Assembly (NCBI GenBank): GCA_025642065.1
Contig: JAODUP010000012.1
Span: 698,501 to 762,500, forward strand
From: Paralvinella palmiformis
Lineage: Eukaryota; Annelida; Polychaeta; Terebellida; Alvinellidae
Length of the DNA: 64,000 bases
Direction: 5' to 3'
Within the stretch, counting starts at the first letter, position 1, and each line of letters opens with the position of its first letter. Below the pieces are notes generated by a model that was not told the origin of the DNA, did not search any database, and was given only the letters and a program-made list of their open reading frames with translations. Shown here one piece after another: positions 47,068 through 64,000 of the stretch. A program made the position numbers and the translations under genes.

Positions 47068-48689
47068 CTTAGACCCCACAGCGGGAGTTTTAACGTTATA
47101 AGCCCCGCACGTTTTTTTAATGATATAAGCAAAACAACAATATCATGCTGAGTATGAATGACGCATGCTCCTGTGGCAGCCGAGAGTGTACATAAATGGA
47201 GAAAATACAATGTATATAACAGGTTACAGACAGCCTTATATGTAATTGTGATCAATGTTCTAATGAAGTCAGATAATCTAACAGTAGATAACAGGTAGAG
47301 AAATATAGAATCATATAATCATCATAATGACGAGACGGCTAAGTTGAGGAGATTGCTCTGATTGGGGGGGGGGGGGGATTGTCTAGAAACAGCAGAAAGG
47401 GAAAAGTAGGTGTTTTATTGTTTATTGAAGACATATTAGCAATCTGAAGAACGGTATCAATTGATCAGGGCCAAAAATAATGGAAAGGTCGGAGAAGTGC
47501 TGACAAAATGTGACACAGATAATGACATTGTACGCTGAAGACAATCACGAATGACAGTTAGTGATGATAAGAGATGGAACTGACCGAGAAAGGACAACAA
47601 CTGACATCACACCAGGGAAAAGAAAATAGTAAAACAACTGCTGGTAAATGAAGAAAAATGTGGAAATATTGCTGGCACATGAGAAGGAATGGGATATAGA
47701 ACGGACGGTGACAACATCTTATTGGACTTAATGGCGGTAAATATTGGAAACGAGAGGAAAAAAAACATGGCGGAGATCGGATAAGTCTAAATGGTAAAAT
47801 GATGGCGAAGTAAAAGACGAAAGATAAATAAAACAAAGATTTATATCGTTAATGGGGGGTATTAAAATGATATGTTAGATATTGACAGGCTAACGGACAA
47901 TCGGCCAGTCAGTCAGTCAGTCAGTCAGTCAAACAGACAGACAAACAGACAGACGGACCGACGGACGGACGGACGGACGGATGGACGGACGGACGGTCGG
48001 TCGGTCAATTTGTTTAGCCTCAACACTGATCACAACCGGAATATAGGGAAATAAGATGAAACATGCCACAGACTGTCGTCATTGATTACTTATAGGCCTA
48101 TCCCTGAAAGTTGATTGATCTTTCAGTTCGCCTCATAACGTTAATTAGTTGTTTGGTTTATCTAATATAATTACACTGTATAACCAAAAGGTACTGAAAA
48201 ACACCTATGACATTTACAGTAATATTGTCTATGTGTGTGCATGTGTGTGTGTGTGTGTGCATGTTCGTGCATGCGTGCATGCGTGCGTGTGTATGCATGC
48301 GTGCGTGCGTGCGTGCTTACTTGCTTGCATGCAGGTTTCCAGTGAAACTCTATTCGGAGGTATGAGAATATGTCATACTTTATTTCCAGCTGTTTACCCT
48401 GAAATATGTTTCTATTGGTTGGATAGAACGAACATCAAGTACACTCTAAGCGAAAGATGTATTTGTTGAGGAAGTAAGCGCAGGTGGAATTAGATAGTTA
48501 GATAAGATCTTCTCTACTAGTTCAACCTACAAGATAACTAATTGTTAAACAGATAGGTGACTTTTATTAACTATTTATAAATATGATGAATAAAATGGAA
48601 GTTTTACATCCTAAATACTTAACATCATTTGATCTAATGTAGACTATCTCTCTGTGTCCATCCATCCATCAATCTATTCATCCATATAT

Positions 48690-48754
<65 letters not shown>

Positions 48755-48896
48755 CAGAGATAGGAGAGGGATGATAAACAGAAAACCTTATATTATAGGG
48801 CTACATGTAATAGTTAGTAATGTGAGTTAATTGTCACCTCATAGAGCTTTATTATATCTACCTTTTGTTGTAACAGAAGACTACCATCTTTACCCA

Positions 48897-49045
48897 GACA
48901 CCCTAAATGGGCCGAGCAACCTCCAAAGGTAATGAAGCGAAGTCAAAGATGAAACACCCTTCAGATATGCCCACGCCGAGATTCAAACCCGGGTGATAGT
49001 GATCTGTGGTTCAGCACGCTACCGCTAGACCACGGAGGCGCCCTG
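48897..49045 (-). repeat. SINE family 1 copy with clear tRNA-like head
   Basis: In reverse orientation it begins CCTCCGTGGTCTAGCGGTAG (A-box), then GGGTTTGAATCTCGGCGTGG (B-box), followed by the family body with TGTTTCATCTTTGACTTCGC. This is the best preserved head in the window and shows the family is tRNA-derived. It is not a functional tRNA gene: no cloverleaf closes after the B-box. Confidence 0.85.
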
Positions 49046-51087
49046 TTACAGTAGCCGTGAAATTATTGGATGTTTAGCTAATGCCATCTCATCTTTACTC
49101 CAGAGATAACGTTAACGGGTGTGGTTACTGTACCAAGACAAACCTATCTCATTGATAACACCGTGCTACTCCCAGATCATCCTTAACCATCTTTATATAA
49201 ACAACACACCTGGGATTATTGCTCGACCATAACGTAAAGGACGAGGCCACTGAGGAGTATATCTTATATGATGGTTGACTGATTTCTTAAGTCTGTTGTT
49301 TGATCATTGTCAGCTGGCTGCAGCTGATCCTGATGCTAAGCCGATCCCGTTGCTCAGTTATAAGCCAAACAGCTGCTCTCGTTGTGGTATCGTTGGCATT
49401 TATAGCTAGCTGTCATGTACAGCTGTGTGAGAACACAGCTGCTGTTGATATTTAGGTTATCATACAGTTGTGTGTAATATAATACAGGTTGGTTATAAAG
49501 CTATAGACACGTGTTACACTGAACATAATCGTTAAAAATTATTTGTTGTTGATGTTGTTGTTGTTGTTGCTGCTGTTGCTGCTGGCGCGTGGATTTGCTT
49601 TGTACTAAGGCACACACAGGCGTAAGCGCGAGCACACAAAATTACACGCATACACACAAATGCACACATACACACACACATACGCACGCACGCACACAAT
49701 ACATATTACACATTAGCTGTCTGTTTATCTGTCTCTTATCTGTCTCCTATCTGTTTTTATGTCTACATCCGTATCTGCTCCTCTCTGTGTTTTATTTGAA
49801 AATTTGCGATTTATCATCGTCATCGTCATCATTGTCATCACCAGCATCATCATCATCATCATCATCATCATTACTTTTAGTATTACTACAGCAGCCATTC
49901 AGCGTATGTTTGTGTATAGTGTATCCAACTGTGCATGTGTCTCTATCTATGTATTTGTGGGCCTGTGATTATTACGCCTGTGTTTTCTATTTGTGCCTTT
50001 ATTATGCCTGTCCCTTTACCGTGCCTGCGTTTACACGTGCCCGTGTTTGTGCATATACGTTTGCCCCGTCTATCAGGTATTTGTTTTTCAGAGGGGATAT
50101 CCCTTACTAATCTACATCAGAGAGTACTACCCCCCCCCCAACGTAAACCCCGTACACAGCCCATTCCATTAATTCCTTGCCGTACAAAGACTTGTTACCT
50201 AGACGTACAGCTTACTTTGTATCCACGAAGCCATCAAACAATATCTGCCATTGTTTAGAGCTAGCCTGGGCCTGGGCCTGAGCCTGGGCCTGTTTCCTAT
50301 CGTGATTATTCTACTGAAATGCGAGCGGACAGCTTAAGTCTGGCCTCTATATTAGAACGAAATCTTGATTGTTTTGTCGAGATAAGATTGAACAAGGTCC
50401 AGAGGATGTCGGGTAATAAAGATCTAGAGTTGATAGTATTACATTACTGACGACACTGAGACTACTGTCGGCAGCGACGTAACTCGACAAATTCCAGAAA
50501 CTCGGTGTAAGAATAGAAGACGTTATAGTGAGAGAAAAAAAAACATATGGTTTTATTCGGGAAATAAAAATGTACCCGGTATTTTCATAGAAATTTAAAA
50601 TTAAAATACTCGAAACTTTTGCCAGGTAGCGAAAAACGAACAAGATTTTCATATTCAGTTTGTAGAAGAAAACACTGGAAATAATAGGAAATGAGTGATT
50701 TGAGTGTTTTACAACAACAGCTCCCTCGTGTTATCTGATTATCTCTAACCACGGATGATGAACGGACGTAGGATTAAGAACATAAATATTACGTTTGAAG
50801 TCCGTCATTGGAGATACGATTCTGATGACATGTGTATGACTCTAGGTGATACATTTAAAAAGAGGATCATTTAAATTCCCCGACTGTAGCTCTACTAAAG
50901 GTAAAACAGGTGATCTGTGATGCGTTTGGAGAGTTTGACATTGAAGTGTCCTCTTTGATCAGATTATATCAAGAGTTAGAGTTTATAATTATAATTCGAA
51001 TTGTATTTAATAAATATTACCATAATGTGTCAGAATATATGATATATATTAAAAAGATCTGGACATTCACTGGCTCGCTCCCTTGCT

Positions 51088-51502
51088 TTCTCACTCACTC
51101 ACTCACTCACTCACTCACTCACTCACTCACTCACTCACTCACTCACTCACTCACTCACTCACTCACTCACTCACTCACTCACTCACTCACTCACTCACTC
51201 ACTCACTCACTCACTCATCAATCAATCAATCAATCACATCAATCAATCAATCAATCAACTCAATCAATCAATGACTCACTCACTCCATTAATAAGTAGCT
51301 ATCACTGCTACATCCACCAACCATTTCACTCACTAATTTCACCTTCACATATGCTCACCATCCGACTCACCATCCCTTTATCTCACTGGTATACATACAC
51401 TCTAACTACCATCACCACCACCACCACCACCACCACCACCATCTACTACTCACTCACTCACTCACTCACTCACTCACTCACTCACTCACTCACTCACTCA
51501 AC

Positions 51503-51590
<88 letters not shown>

Positions 51591-51650
51591 GACTCACTCA
51601 CTCCATTAATAAGTAGCTATCACTGCTACATCCACCAACCATTTCACTAT
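51088..51650. repeat. (TCAC)n/(TCAA)n arrays with a tandemly duplicated spacer
   Basis: About 30 TCAC units, then TCAA units, a spacer, (CCA)n, more TCAC and about 25 TCAA units. The spacer beginning CAATGACTCACTCACTCCAT and running through the CACTGCTACATCCACC stretch occurs at about 51265 and again at 51585, so a block of about 320 bases was duplicated. Confidence 0.95.
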
Positions 51651-52954
51651 AACTTGTCACCGGATCACATAGTTTGTTCACCATTCCGGAAGTGCTACCA
51701 TCCCGTTTGTCTCACGTGGTAGTACATACGACGTGTCGTAACTAGCCAAAGCCCTGCTAATAAACGGTCACCAGAGGTCGCTGTAATGGCTCACTTCGAC
51801 GTAGCTGGCGACGTCGTCAAATCTTGCCTTAGAAGAATTATTCCTGAAATCGTCACGCAGAAATGCAACAAGAAAATTCTCTTATTTATATTCATGACAT
51901 CCTTGGCCAAATGGAGGATTAGTATCGACCGGAAACAGCTCACTACTCCGATCTGAGTCAATGACTTTATTGTTTATTGTATAAAAATAGAGTTGATGGC
52001 AATAGGAACGTCTGTAGAGACGTGTTACTCCGGAAATGACGTCAGTTGTGTGTGGGCGACGGAGTGTAAATTATACTCATGGATAGGCAGACAACCACTC
52101 GATGACTCAGTGACTCGTTGACCGACGTAATGACTTATTGGTCCAATGTCCCGTCCACTCCACATTCACTCACACTAATTCGCTGCTACTCACTACCCGA
52201 CTAACTCACTGACTAACTGAATGACTGATTAACTCACTCACTCACTCGCTCGCTCACTCATTCACTCATTCGCTCGCTCACTCGCTGACTCACTCACTCA
52301 CTCACCCACTCATTACAAGTTTAATCTTATGGATACATCTGGTCTCGACCAATCGTTCTAGTACTAACGGTGACCTCAGTCAATCCGTAACAAGACCAAT
52401 ACACTTCTCGATACTCCTGAGACTTGGCTTAATTTCCCCGAAGTTCGTTCGTAATTAGTGAACAAATGGCGAATTAATTAAATGAATAATGCGCCTGTAC
52501 CGAAAAGAAGTGACACGACGGAGATACGTGGACGAGCGAAACAAAACACGAAATACGATCGGACATAATGTAAAGATATAGAAAAATACACCTTAAAGAC
52601 GTCATAAATAGCTCATGAATAAACAGCGGCCTCATTATGGCGCTGGACGAGGTAACTTAATGCCGCAGTACCAGGACAGTCGTCATGATGACCTGTAGGA
52701 GAATGTCACAACATTATACCGACGAAAGAGATTATTCTCTTATCATTGTTTGCCTAAAGCCGTCACAATGGCTGGCCGAGTGTCTGTTTACATTGACCGG
52801 ATGGAGACTCGAATCTAATGGAGATAACTGTCACGGTGCAGATCATCTCGGTGTCCATCTCCAAGCCGACGGGAGGCGACGTCGACGCAGCGTTTTATAA
52901 GCGAGGTCGGATGACCAAAGTAGCGTCATAAAAGAGTGGAAGAGATGAGACGAT

Positions 52955-52960
52955 TTTATT
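52955..52960 (-). promoter_or_regulatory. Candidate polyadenylation signal of copy B
   Basis: AATAAA on the minus strand lies about 37 bases after the copy B stop codon, a normal distance for a short 3' UTR. Confidence 0.5.
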
Positions 52961-52996
52961 TTGAAATCTCCTTCCGTATCACATCCCGACGTCTAA

Positions 52997-59381
<6,385 letters not shown>

Positions 59382-60240
59382 CGAAACTAACAGAGAAATA
59401 ATTATTTATATTATACACAGTTAACTGGATTATTATATCAATATACTCACGCCACGAAATATATCAATAATGAGGACACCATTGTTGTCATCTAATCAGC
59501 GACGTTAATTCAAAATGCAAATGTGACATTCCAATATTTCACGATGTCCTCATAATATAACATCTTGTTGTTTGTAATTGTGTGACAGGCTGCTCGTTTG
59601 TCCGCAACAGACTAACTCCTTATAATAGACTTCTCGAGTCTCTCTCTCTCTCTCTCTCTTCTGGCTGTTCAATATTCCTATATTTGGTAGTCATACAAAG
59701 AGACAGCTTCATCAAAATACGTTCTGTTTTAATTAGTTAGAGGCCACGTGTTATTAATTGCTCCTTATAATAGACACACACAAAGACACACGGACATATA
59801 GGAGCAGTTTGATGATATTGTTATCTCCGTAGTCAGCTTATAACTGTGTCCTACTCCGTCAGAGTCTGGCTCAAATCTTATATCCCGATAACGGTAGCTC
59901 TGAGTTAGAAATAGGGCAAGGAAGTGGTGACAGGCAGATGGCTTTAGGCAAAAGGGTAAGTCTCTCTCTCTCTCTCTCTCTCTCGCTCTGTCCTCTCTCT
60001 CTCTCTCTCTCTCTCGCTCACTCTCCCCCCTCTCTTTCTCTCTATCCCTACCCCCCCCCCTCTCTCTCACCCTCCCCCTTCTCTCTATCACATCTCCTCC
60101 TCTCTCTCACCCTCTCCCCCCTCCATATATATATATACTTTTCTCTCTCGTTCTTTTTCTATCCATCATCTATCTATCTATCTATCTATCTCTTTCAGTC
60201 TGTTTGTCTGTCTGTATGTCTGTCTCTCTGTCTGTTTGTG

Positions 60241-60283
<43 letters not shown>

Positions 60284-61272
60284 CTTCATGTATGTATGTA
60301 TGTATCTCTCTCTCTCTCTCTCTCATGTCTGAAAAGGAAAGTTACGATGTAGTCCTGCTACTTAAAGACCCAAGTAATGAAATGCCTCTGTGGCGAAAAG
60401 GGATAACTTTCGCTATTATTCGTAGTCTTTATATGATATTTAATAAAAACAAACGACTTGTGAAGAAGAAAGATACTAAATCTATCAGGATTTAAAGACA
60501 ACAAGGTTTTGTATTTGGTCTGTTTGAGCAGGATGACGCAAGTGATAATGAGAAATAGATATTAGCTGTTTGATAATTATCTATTTGATGACATTAAAAC
60601 ATTACTGACTCGCCCAATTTTGATCGTTAGATGAGCATTTATGCGAATGTTAATAAGTGTATGTGTGTGTGGGAAGCTTTTGTGTAGATATGAATAACTT
60701 GTATGTAGATGTAGACAAGTTTATGTACACGGAGACAAGTTTATGTAAATGCTGACAGTTTTATATATCTGAGCCCGTGTATGCAGATGGAGACATGTTT
60801 ATCTAAACGTGATCGTGTTTACGTTGATGTAGATAAGTTTATATATAGATATGGACTAATTTACTCGTCCCATATACGGTTAGAAACGATTTTTCCTAAT
60901 CGAATATAACTAAATAAAAACAAGATGTCAATCATATATTTTACGTCTGTTATACATAATCCTTGTGGACGTTTGTTGTTGTTGATGATGATGATGATGG
61001 TGATGACGTAATCTGGACTGAACCAGTCATCCCCGTTCTTGTCAATCATTATTTTATCCAATCATAACTAATGAAGATTATATTTGTCGAGGTGTAAAAA
61101 CAAATCAGTTGACATAGAACAGTGCAGCTTCTTTATCGCTGTCTTCTAATAAACCGGTTCTATCTCAATGAATTATGGGATGTTTTCTATACATGAAGAG
61201 ATTGCTGGATGAAACATGATTTATTTTGTCGTTATTGGTTAATGTTTTAAAGATATAAAGTTATCAGTTGGT

Positions 61273-61340
<68 letters not shown>

Positions 61341-61660
61341 TCCGCACACATTAGTGCAAAGGAAATGAACGAATAACTCCCGAGAGAGTTATGAATGCGT
61401 GAGAGAAGGTGTTCAGTTTGCACACGAAAGCGTCCATCTATGACAGTTTCCATGTAAAGATGGTTAAAACACTCAACGAGCCTTGGTTCAGATGAAAAAA
61501 TTATATTATGATTTCAACGGTTTGAAGTAAGTCAGTTCTTCTATTGTGCCAGGATCTAGCGGCTGTGTTTAATAGAGTTGACCCAAATGGAATTCTTATT
61601 TACTTTCAGTTTTATTTGAAATAATATTAACAGGGAGTCTCAGTTGATGATATTATATCT
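59382..61660. other. Upstream flank of copy B, low-complexity rich
   Basis: (TC)n at 59640-59660, a 360-base pyrimidine-rich block at 59955-60325 ((TC)n, CCCCTC, (TCTG)n) and (GA)n at 61275-61338. An 185-codon plus-strand frame at 59938-60495 is mostly translated repeat. Near 60660-60850 a diverged repeat with GTTTATGTA-like units (ACAAGTTTATGTA) is visible. No exon is supported. Confidence 0.6.
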
Positions 61661-61689
61661 GATATCATGATGTGCACACACCTTCTTAT

Positions 61690-61926
61690 ACAAATATTAG
61701 AAATGCGTCGTCTCTTGAAAATTTAAAATCTCTTCTAAAACACACCTATTTAAGGTCGTTTTCACAGATAAATAATTATTATCTTTTAAATCATTACAGG
61801 ATTTTTACAGACATTATTTGGGGTATTATTATATTACATATTATTTGTACAGCGCCTTTGAATGGCTCCGGCTAATAAGGGCGCTATATTAAATATACAT
61901 TATTATTATTATTATTATTATTATTA
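61690..61926 (+). mobile_element. 3' end of CR1/L2-like LINE with (ATT)n tail
   Basis: Encodes the LINE C-terminal remnant RNASSLENLKSLLKHTYLRS, then TTGTACAGCGCCTTTGAATG, a GGGCGCTATATTAAAT motif and nine ATT units. These 3' UTR motifs are typical of L2/CR1 elements. It is inserted within the 54-bp minisatellite: repeat-unit sequence (CACACCTTCTTATACAA) stands just before it and the unit resumes (ATACAGCGACACAG) just after. Confidence 0.75.
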
Positions 61927-62790
61927 TACAGCGACACAGAGATGTGTATGTTTGTTATCTGATATATACACACATTCTTATACAACGACACAGATATGTA
62001 TATGTTTGTTATCTGATGTACACACACATTCTTATATAACGACACAGAGATGTGTATGTTTGTTATATGATGTACACACACCTTCTTATATAACGACACA
62101 GAGATGTGTATGTTTGTTATATGATGTACACACACATTCTTATATAACGACACAGAGATGTGTATGTTTGTTATCTGATGTACACACACATTCTTATATA
62201 ACGACACAGAGAGGTGTATGTTTGTTATATGATGTACACACACCTTCTTATACAACGACACAGAGATGTGTATGTTTGTTATATGATGTACACATACCTT
62301 CTTATACAACGACACAGAGATGTGTATGTTTGATATCTGATGTATACACACCTTCTTATACAACGACACAGAGATGTGTATGTTTGTTATCTGATGTATA
62401 CACACCTTCTTGCACAGCGACACAACTATGTGTATGTTTGTTATCTGATGTACACAAACCTTGCACAGCGACACAGCTATGTGTATGTTTGTTATCTGAT
62501 GTACACACACCTTCTTGCACAGCGACACAGCTATGTGTATGTTTGTTATCTGATGTACACACACTTCTTATATAACGACACAGAAGGTGTATGTTTGTTA
62601 TTGATGTACACAACCTTCTATCAGCACAAGATGTGTATGTTTGTTATATGATGTACACATACCTTCTTATACAACGACACAGATGTGTATGTTTGTTATC
62701 TGATGTATACACACCTTCTTACAACGACACAGATGTGTATGTTTGTTATCTGATATATACACACCTTCTTGCACAGCGACGTAGTTTTAG
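61927..62790. repeat. 54-bp minisatellite, about 16 copies, open on both strands
   Basis: The unit holds ACGACACAGAGATGTGTATG, TTTGTTATCTGATGTACACA and CACCTTCTTATACA. As 54 is 18 codons, it keeps a plus frame of about 237 codons and a minus frame of about 226 codons open, each an 18-residue Cys/His/Tyr-containing repeat. Copies near 62570-62640 have small deletions that shift the frame. Coding is doubtful: both strands are equally open and there is no start context or splice evidence. Confidence 0.95.
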
Positions 62791-62829
62791 ATATCAATTT
62801 TATTATGATAATACATAATTGTTTATATC

Positions 62830-63350
62830 CCAGATCCTGACGATACATAAATTTGAGGTATTGCTTGTATAGTTTGGTACATTGTATTATTGATATTTGG
62901 CAACAGATGACTCAAAATCTAATGACCGTTATAACTATCTATTACATAGCTCATCAGAGTATCACAACAATCGTGTTCGACGAGTTCAGGATTAAACAGC
63001 GCACATAGTGAGAAATAATCGAAAATAATTATATTATCGTCCCAATTATTTATAAACGATATTGGTTTTCGGGAGGACCACGTACTCATTTCTAAATATA
63101 TACATGGCATGCCACCTGTATATCTGCGTGATCTCTTATCCATCATAGTCTCCTCAAATTTGAGCTCAGATAGAAATACCTATATCTCGACTTAGGCCAT
63201 ATTGTTATTACGTATTTATTGAGTCAGCTCTCAATTTGTGAAGTTAAAGTTTTGTTTAAAGTTTCAACAAATAGTAAACATAGTAAATTTTATTAGATCT
63301 CATATTAGAAGGTCCTTATAGGATAACTAATAGTATGAGGCTTTTTATAA
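62830..63350 (+). pseudogene. Possible LINE C-terminal relic
   Basis: A plus-strand stretch near 63098-63185 reads HGMPPVYLRDLLS, resembling the GLAPPYLRDLL motif near the end of CR1/L2 and Jockey proteins, and about 63285-63320 could be the following FK-L-HLF region. Stops interrupt it. This is weak evidence from one motif. Confidence 0.35.
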
Positions 63351-63356
63351 GTATAC

Positions 63357-64000
63357 GATGATGATGATGATGATGATGATGATCATGACAACTGCTATTA
63401 CTACTACTATCATTATTGCAACTACCACTACTATCACTACTATCACTACTACTATTATTACTACTTCTATTGTTCCTGGTCCTGATACTGTTGTTGCTGC
63501 TACTTCTACTACTACTCCTACTACTACTACTACTACTACTACTAATAATAATAATAATACTGCTGCTGTTGATATTACAACAACAACTACTACTACTACT
63601 ACAGCCGCTTCTGCACTACTATTACTACTACTACTATTGATATTACTACTACTACTACTACTACTATTGATATTAATATTACTACTACTACTATTGATAT
63701 TACTACTACTATTATTGATATTAATACTACTATTACTACTACTACTATTGATATTACTACTACTACTACTACTATTGATATTACTACTACTATTATTGAT
63801 ATTAATACTACTATTACTACTACTACTATTGATATTAATACTACTATTACTACTACTACTATTGATATTAATACTACTACTACTACTGCTATTGATATTA
63901 ATACTACTACTACTACTATTGATATTAATACTACTACTACTACTACTATTGATATTAATACTACTATTGATATTATACTACTATTGATATTACTACTACT
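63357..64000. repeat. Triplet-repeat field: (GAT)n, then (ACT)n/(ATT)n with ATTGATATTAAT higher-order unit
   Basis: Begins with ten GAT units, passes through imperfect ACT/ACC triplets, then settles into ACTACTATTGATATTAATAC-like units to the right window edge, where it continues. The 209-codon frame over it (poly-Leu/Ile) is a repeat artefact. Confidence 0.95.

Larger units (their letters stand above)
47068..52954. other. Intergenic between hAT element and receptor copy B
   Basis: Contains a poly-G run near 47365-47380, (GGAC)n at 47953-47995, GC/GT alternating DNA at 48230-48320, (TA)n at 48694-48750, a SINE at 48897-49045, (CAT)n at 49845-49870 and the (TCAC)n/(TCAA)n arrays at 51091-51590. 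I found no supported exon. Confidence 0.6.

Noticed and set aside
48897..49045. A functional tRNA gene
   Set aside because: A and B boxes are present, but the acceptor stem does not close and a SINE body follows; the same unit recurs in the window.
50910..51722. 270-codon plus-strand frame
   Set aside because: Mostly translated (TCAC)n and (TCAA)n; the ends do not resemble a protein family.
63358..63987. Poly-Leu/Ile frame as a transmembrane protein
   Set aside because: Produced by ACT/ATT triplet repeats that continue to the window edge.

Overview
This window is invertebrate nuclear DNA. It is AT-rich, has GT-AG introns and is packed with microsatellites, minisatellites, tRNA-derived SINEs, LINE remnants and DNA transposons. 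The receptor type, the repeat style and the intron sizes suggest a lophotrochozoan, most likely a mollusc; that placement is inference. I found no bacterial or viral gene, rRNA gene, functional tRNA gene or CRISPR array.

Three protein-coding genes can be rebuilt exon by exon with matching splice phases. (1) A GRD/alpha-like GABA-receptor (Cys-loop) subunit lies on the + strand, cut by the left window edge (1-7522, six exons). (2) A second copy of the same gene lies on the minus strand (59381-52997, nine exons; the signal-peptide exon is tentative). (3) Between them, on the minus strand, is a complete 28-exon ABCC4/MRP4-like ABC transporter (35468-14699). Its exons sum to 4158 nt, a 1385-residue protein, with no stop or frame break.

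The two receptor genes point at each other across about 45 kb, so the locus is a large inverted duplication with the transporter inside it. The copies are mosaic. Some exon and intron tracts are almost identical (one 130-bp intron differs at one base), while neighbouring introns cannot be aligned. This suggests patchy gene conversion. Both copies have Asp at the -1' position before M2 and lack the -2' proline, the pattern of cation-permeable channels such as insect GRD-containing receptors, and unlike the usual anion-selective GABA receptors.

The transporter is the strangest gene here. NBD1 keeps its Walker A and Walker B but has lost LSGGQ and the H-loop histidine. NBD2 has lost the Walker A glycines, has a changed signature, a Walker B Asp-to-Glu change and an H-loop Arg. 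The ATP site that normally works in ABCC proteins therefore looks dead, although the reading frame is intact.

Layout: 1-7522 receptor copy A; 7.5-14.7 kb intergenic, with compound microsatellites and a LINE reverse-transcriptase relic; 14.7-35.5 kb transporter, with introns holding a 30-bp minisatellite, an 868-bp foldback element, a 565-bp (CAGA)n tract and a 34-bp minisatellite; 35.5-45.4 kb intergenic; 45387-47067 a hAT-type element with a perfect 8-bp target duplication; 47.1-53 kb intergenic, with SINEs and (TCAC)n arrays; 53-59.4 kb receptor copy B, with a 350-bp TA-flanked MITE in its first intron; 59.4-64 kb repeats, including a 54-bp minisatellite interrupted by a LINE 3' end.
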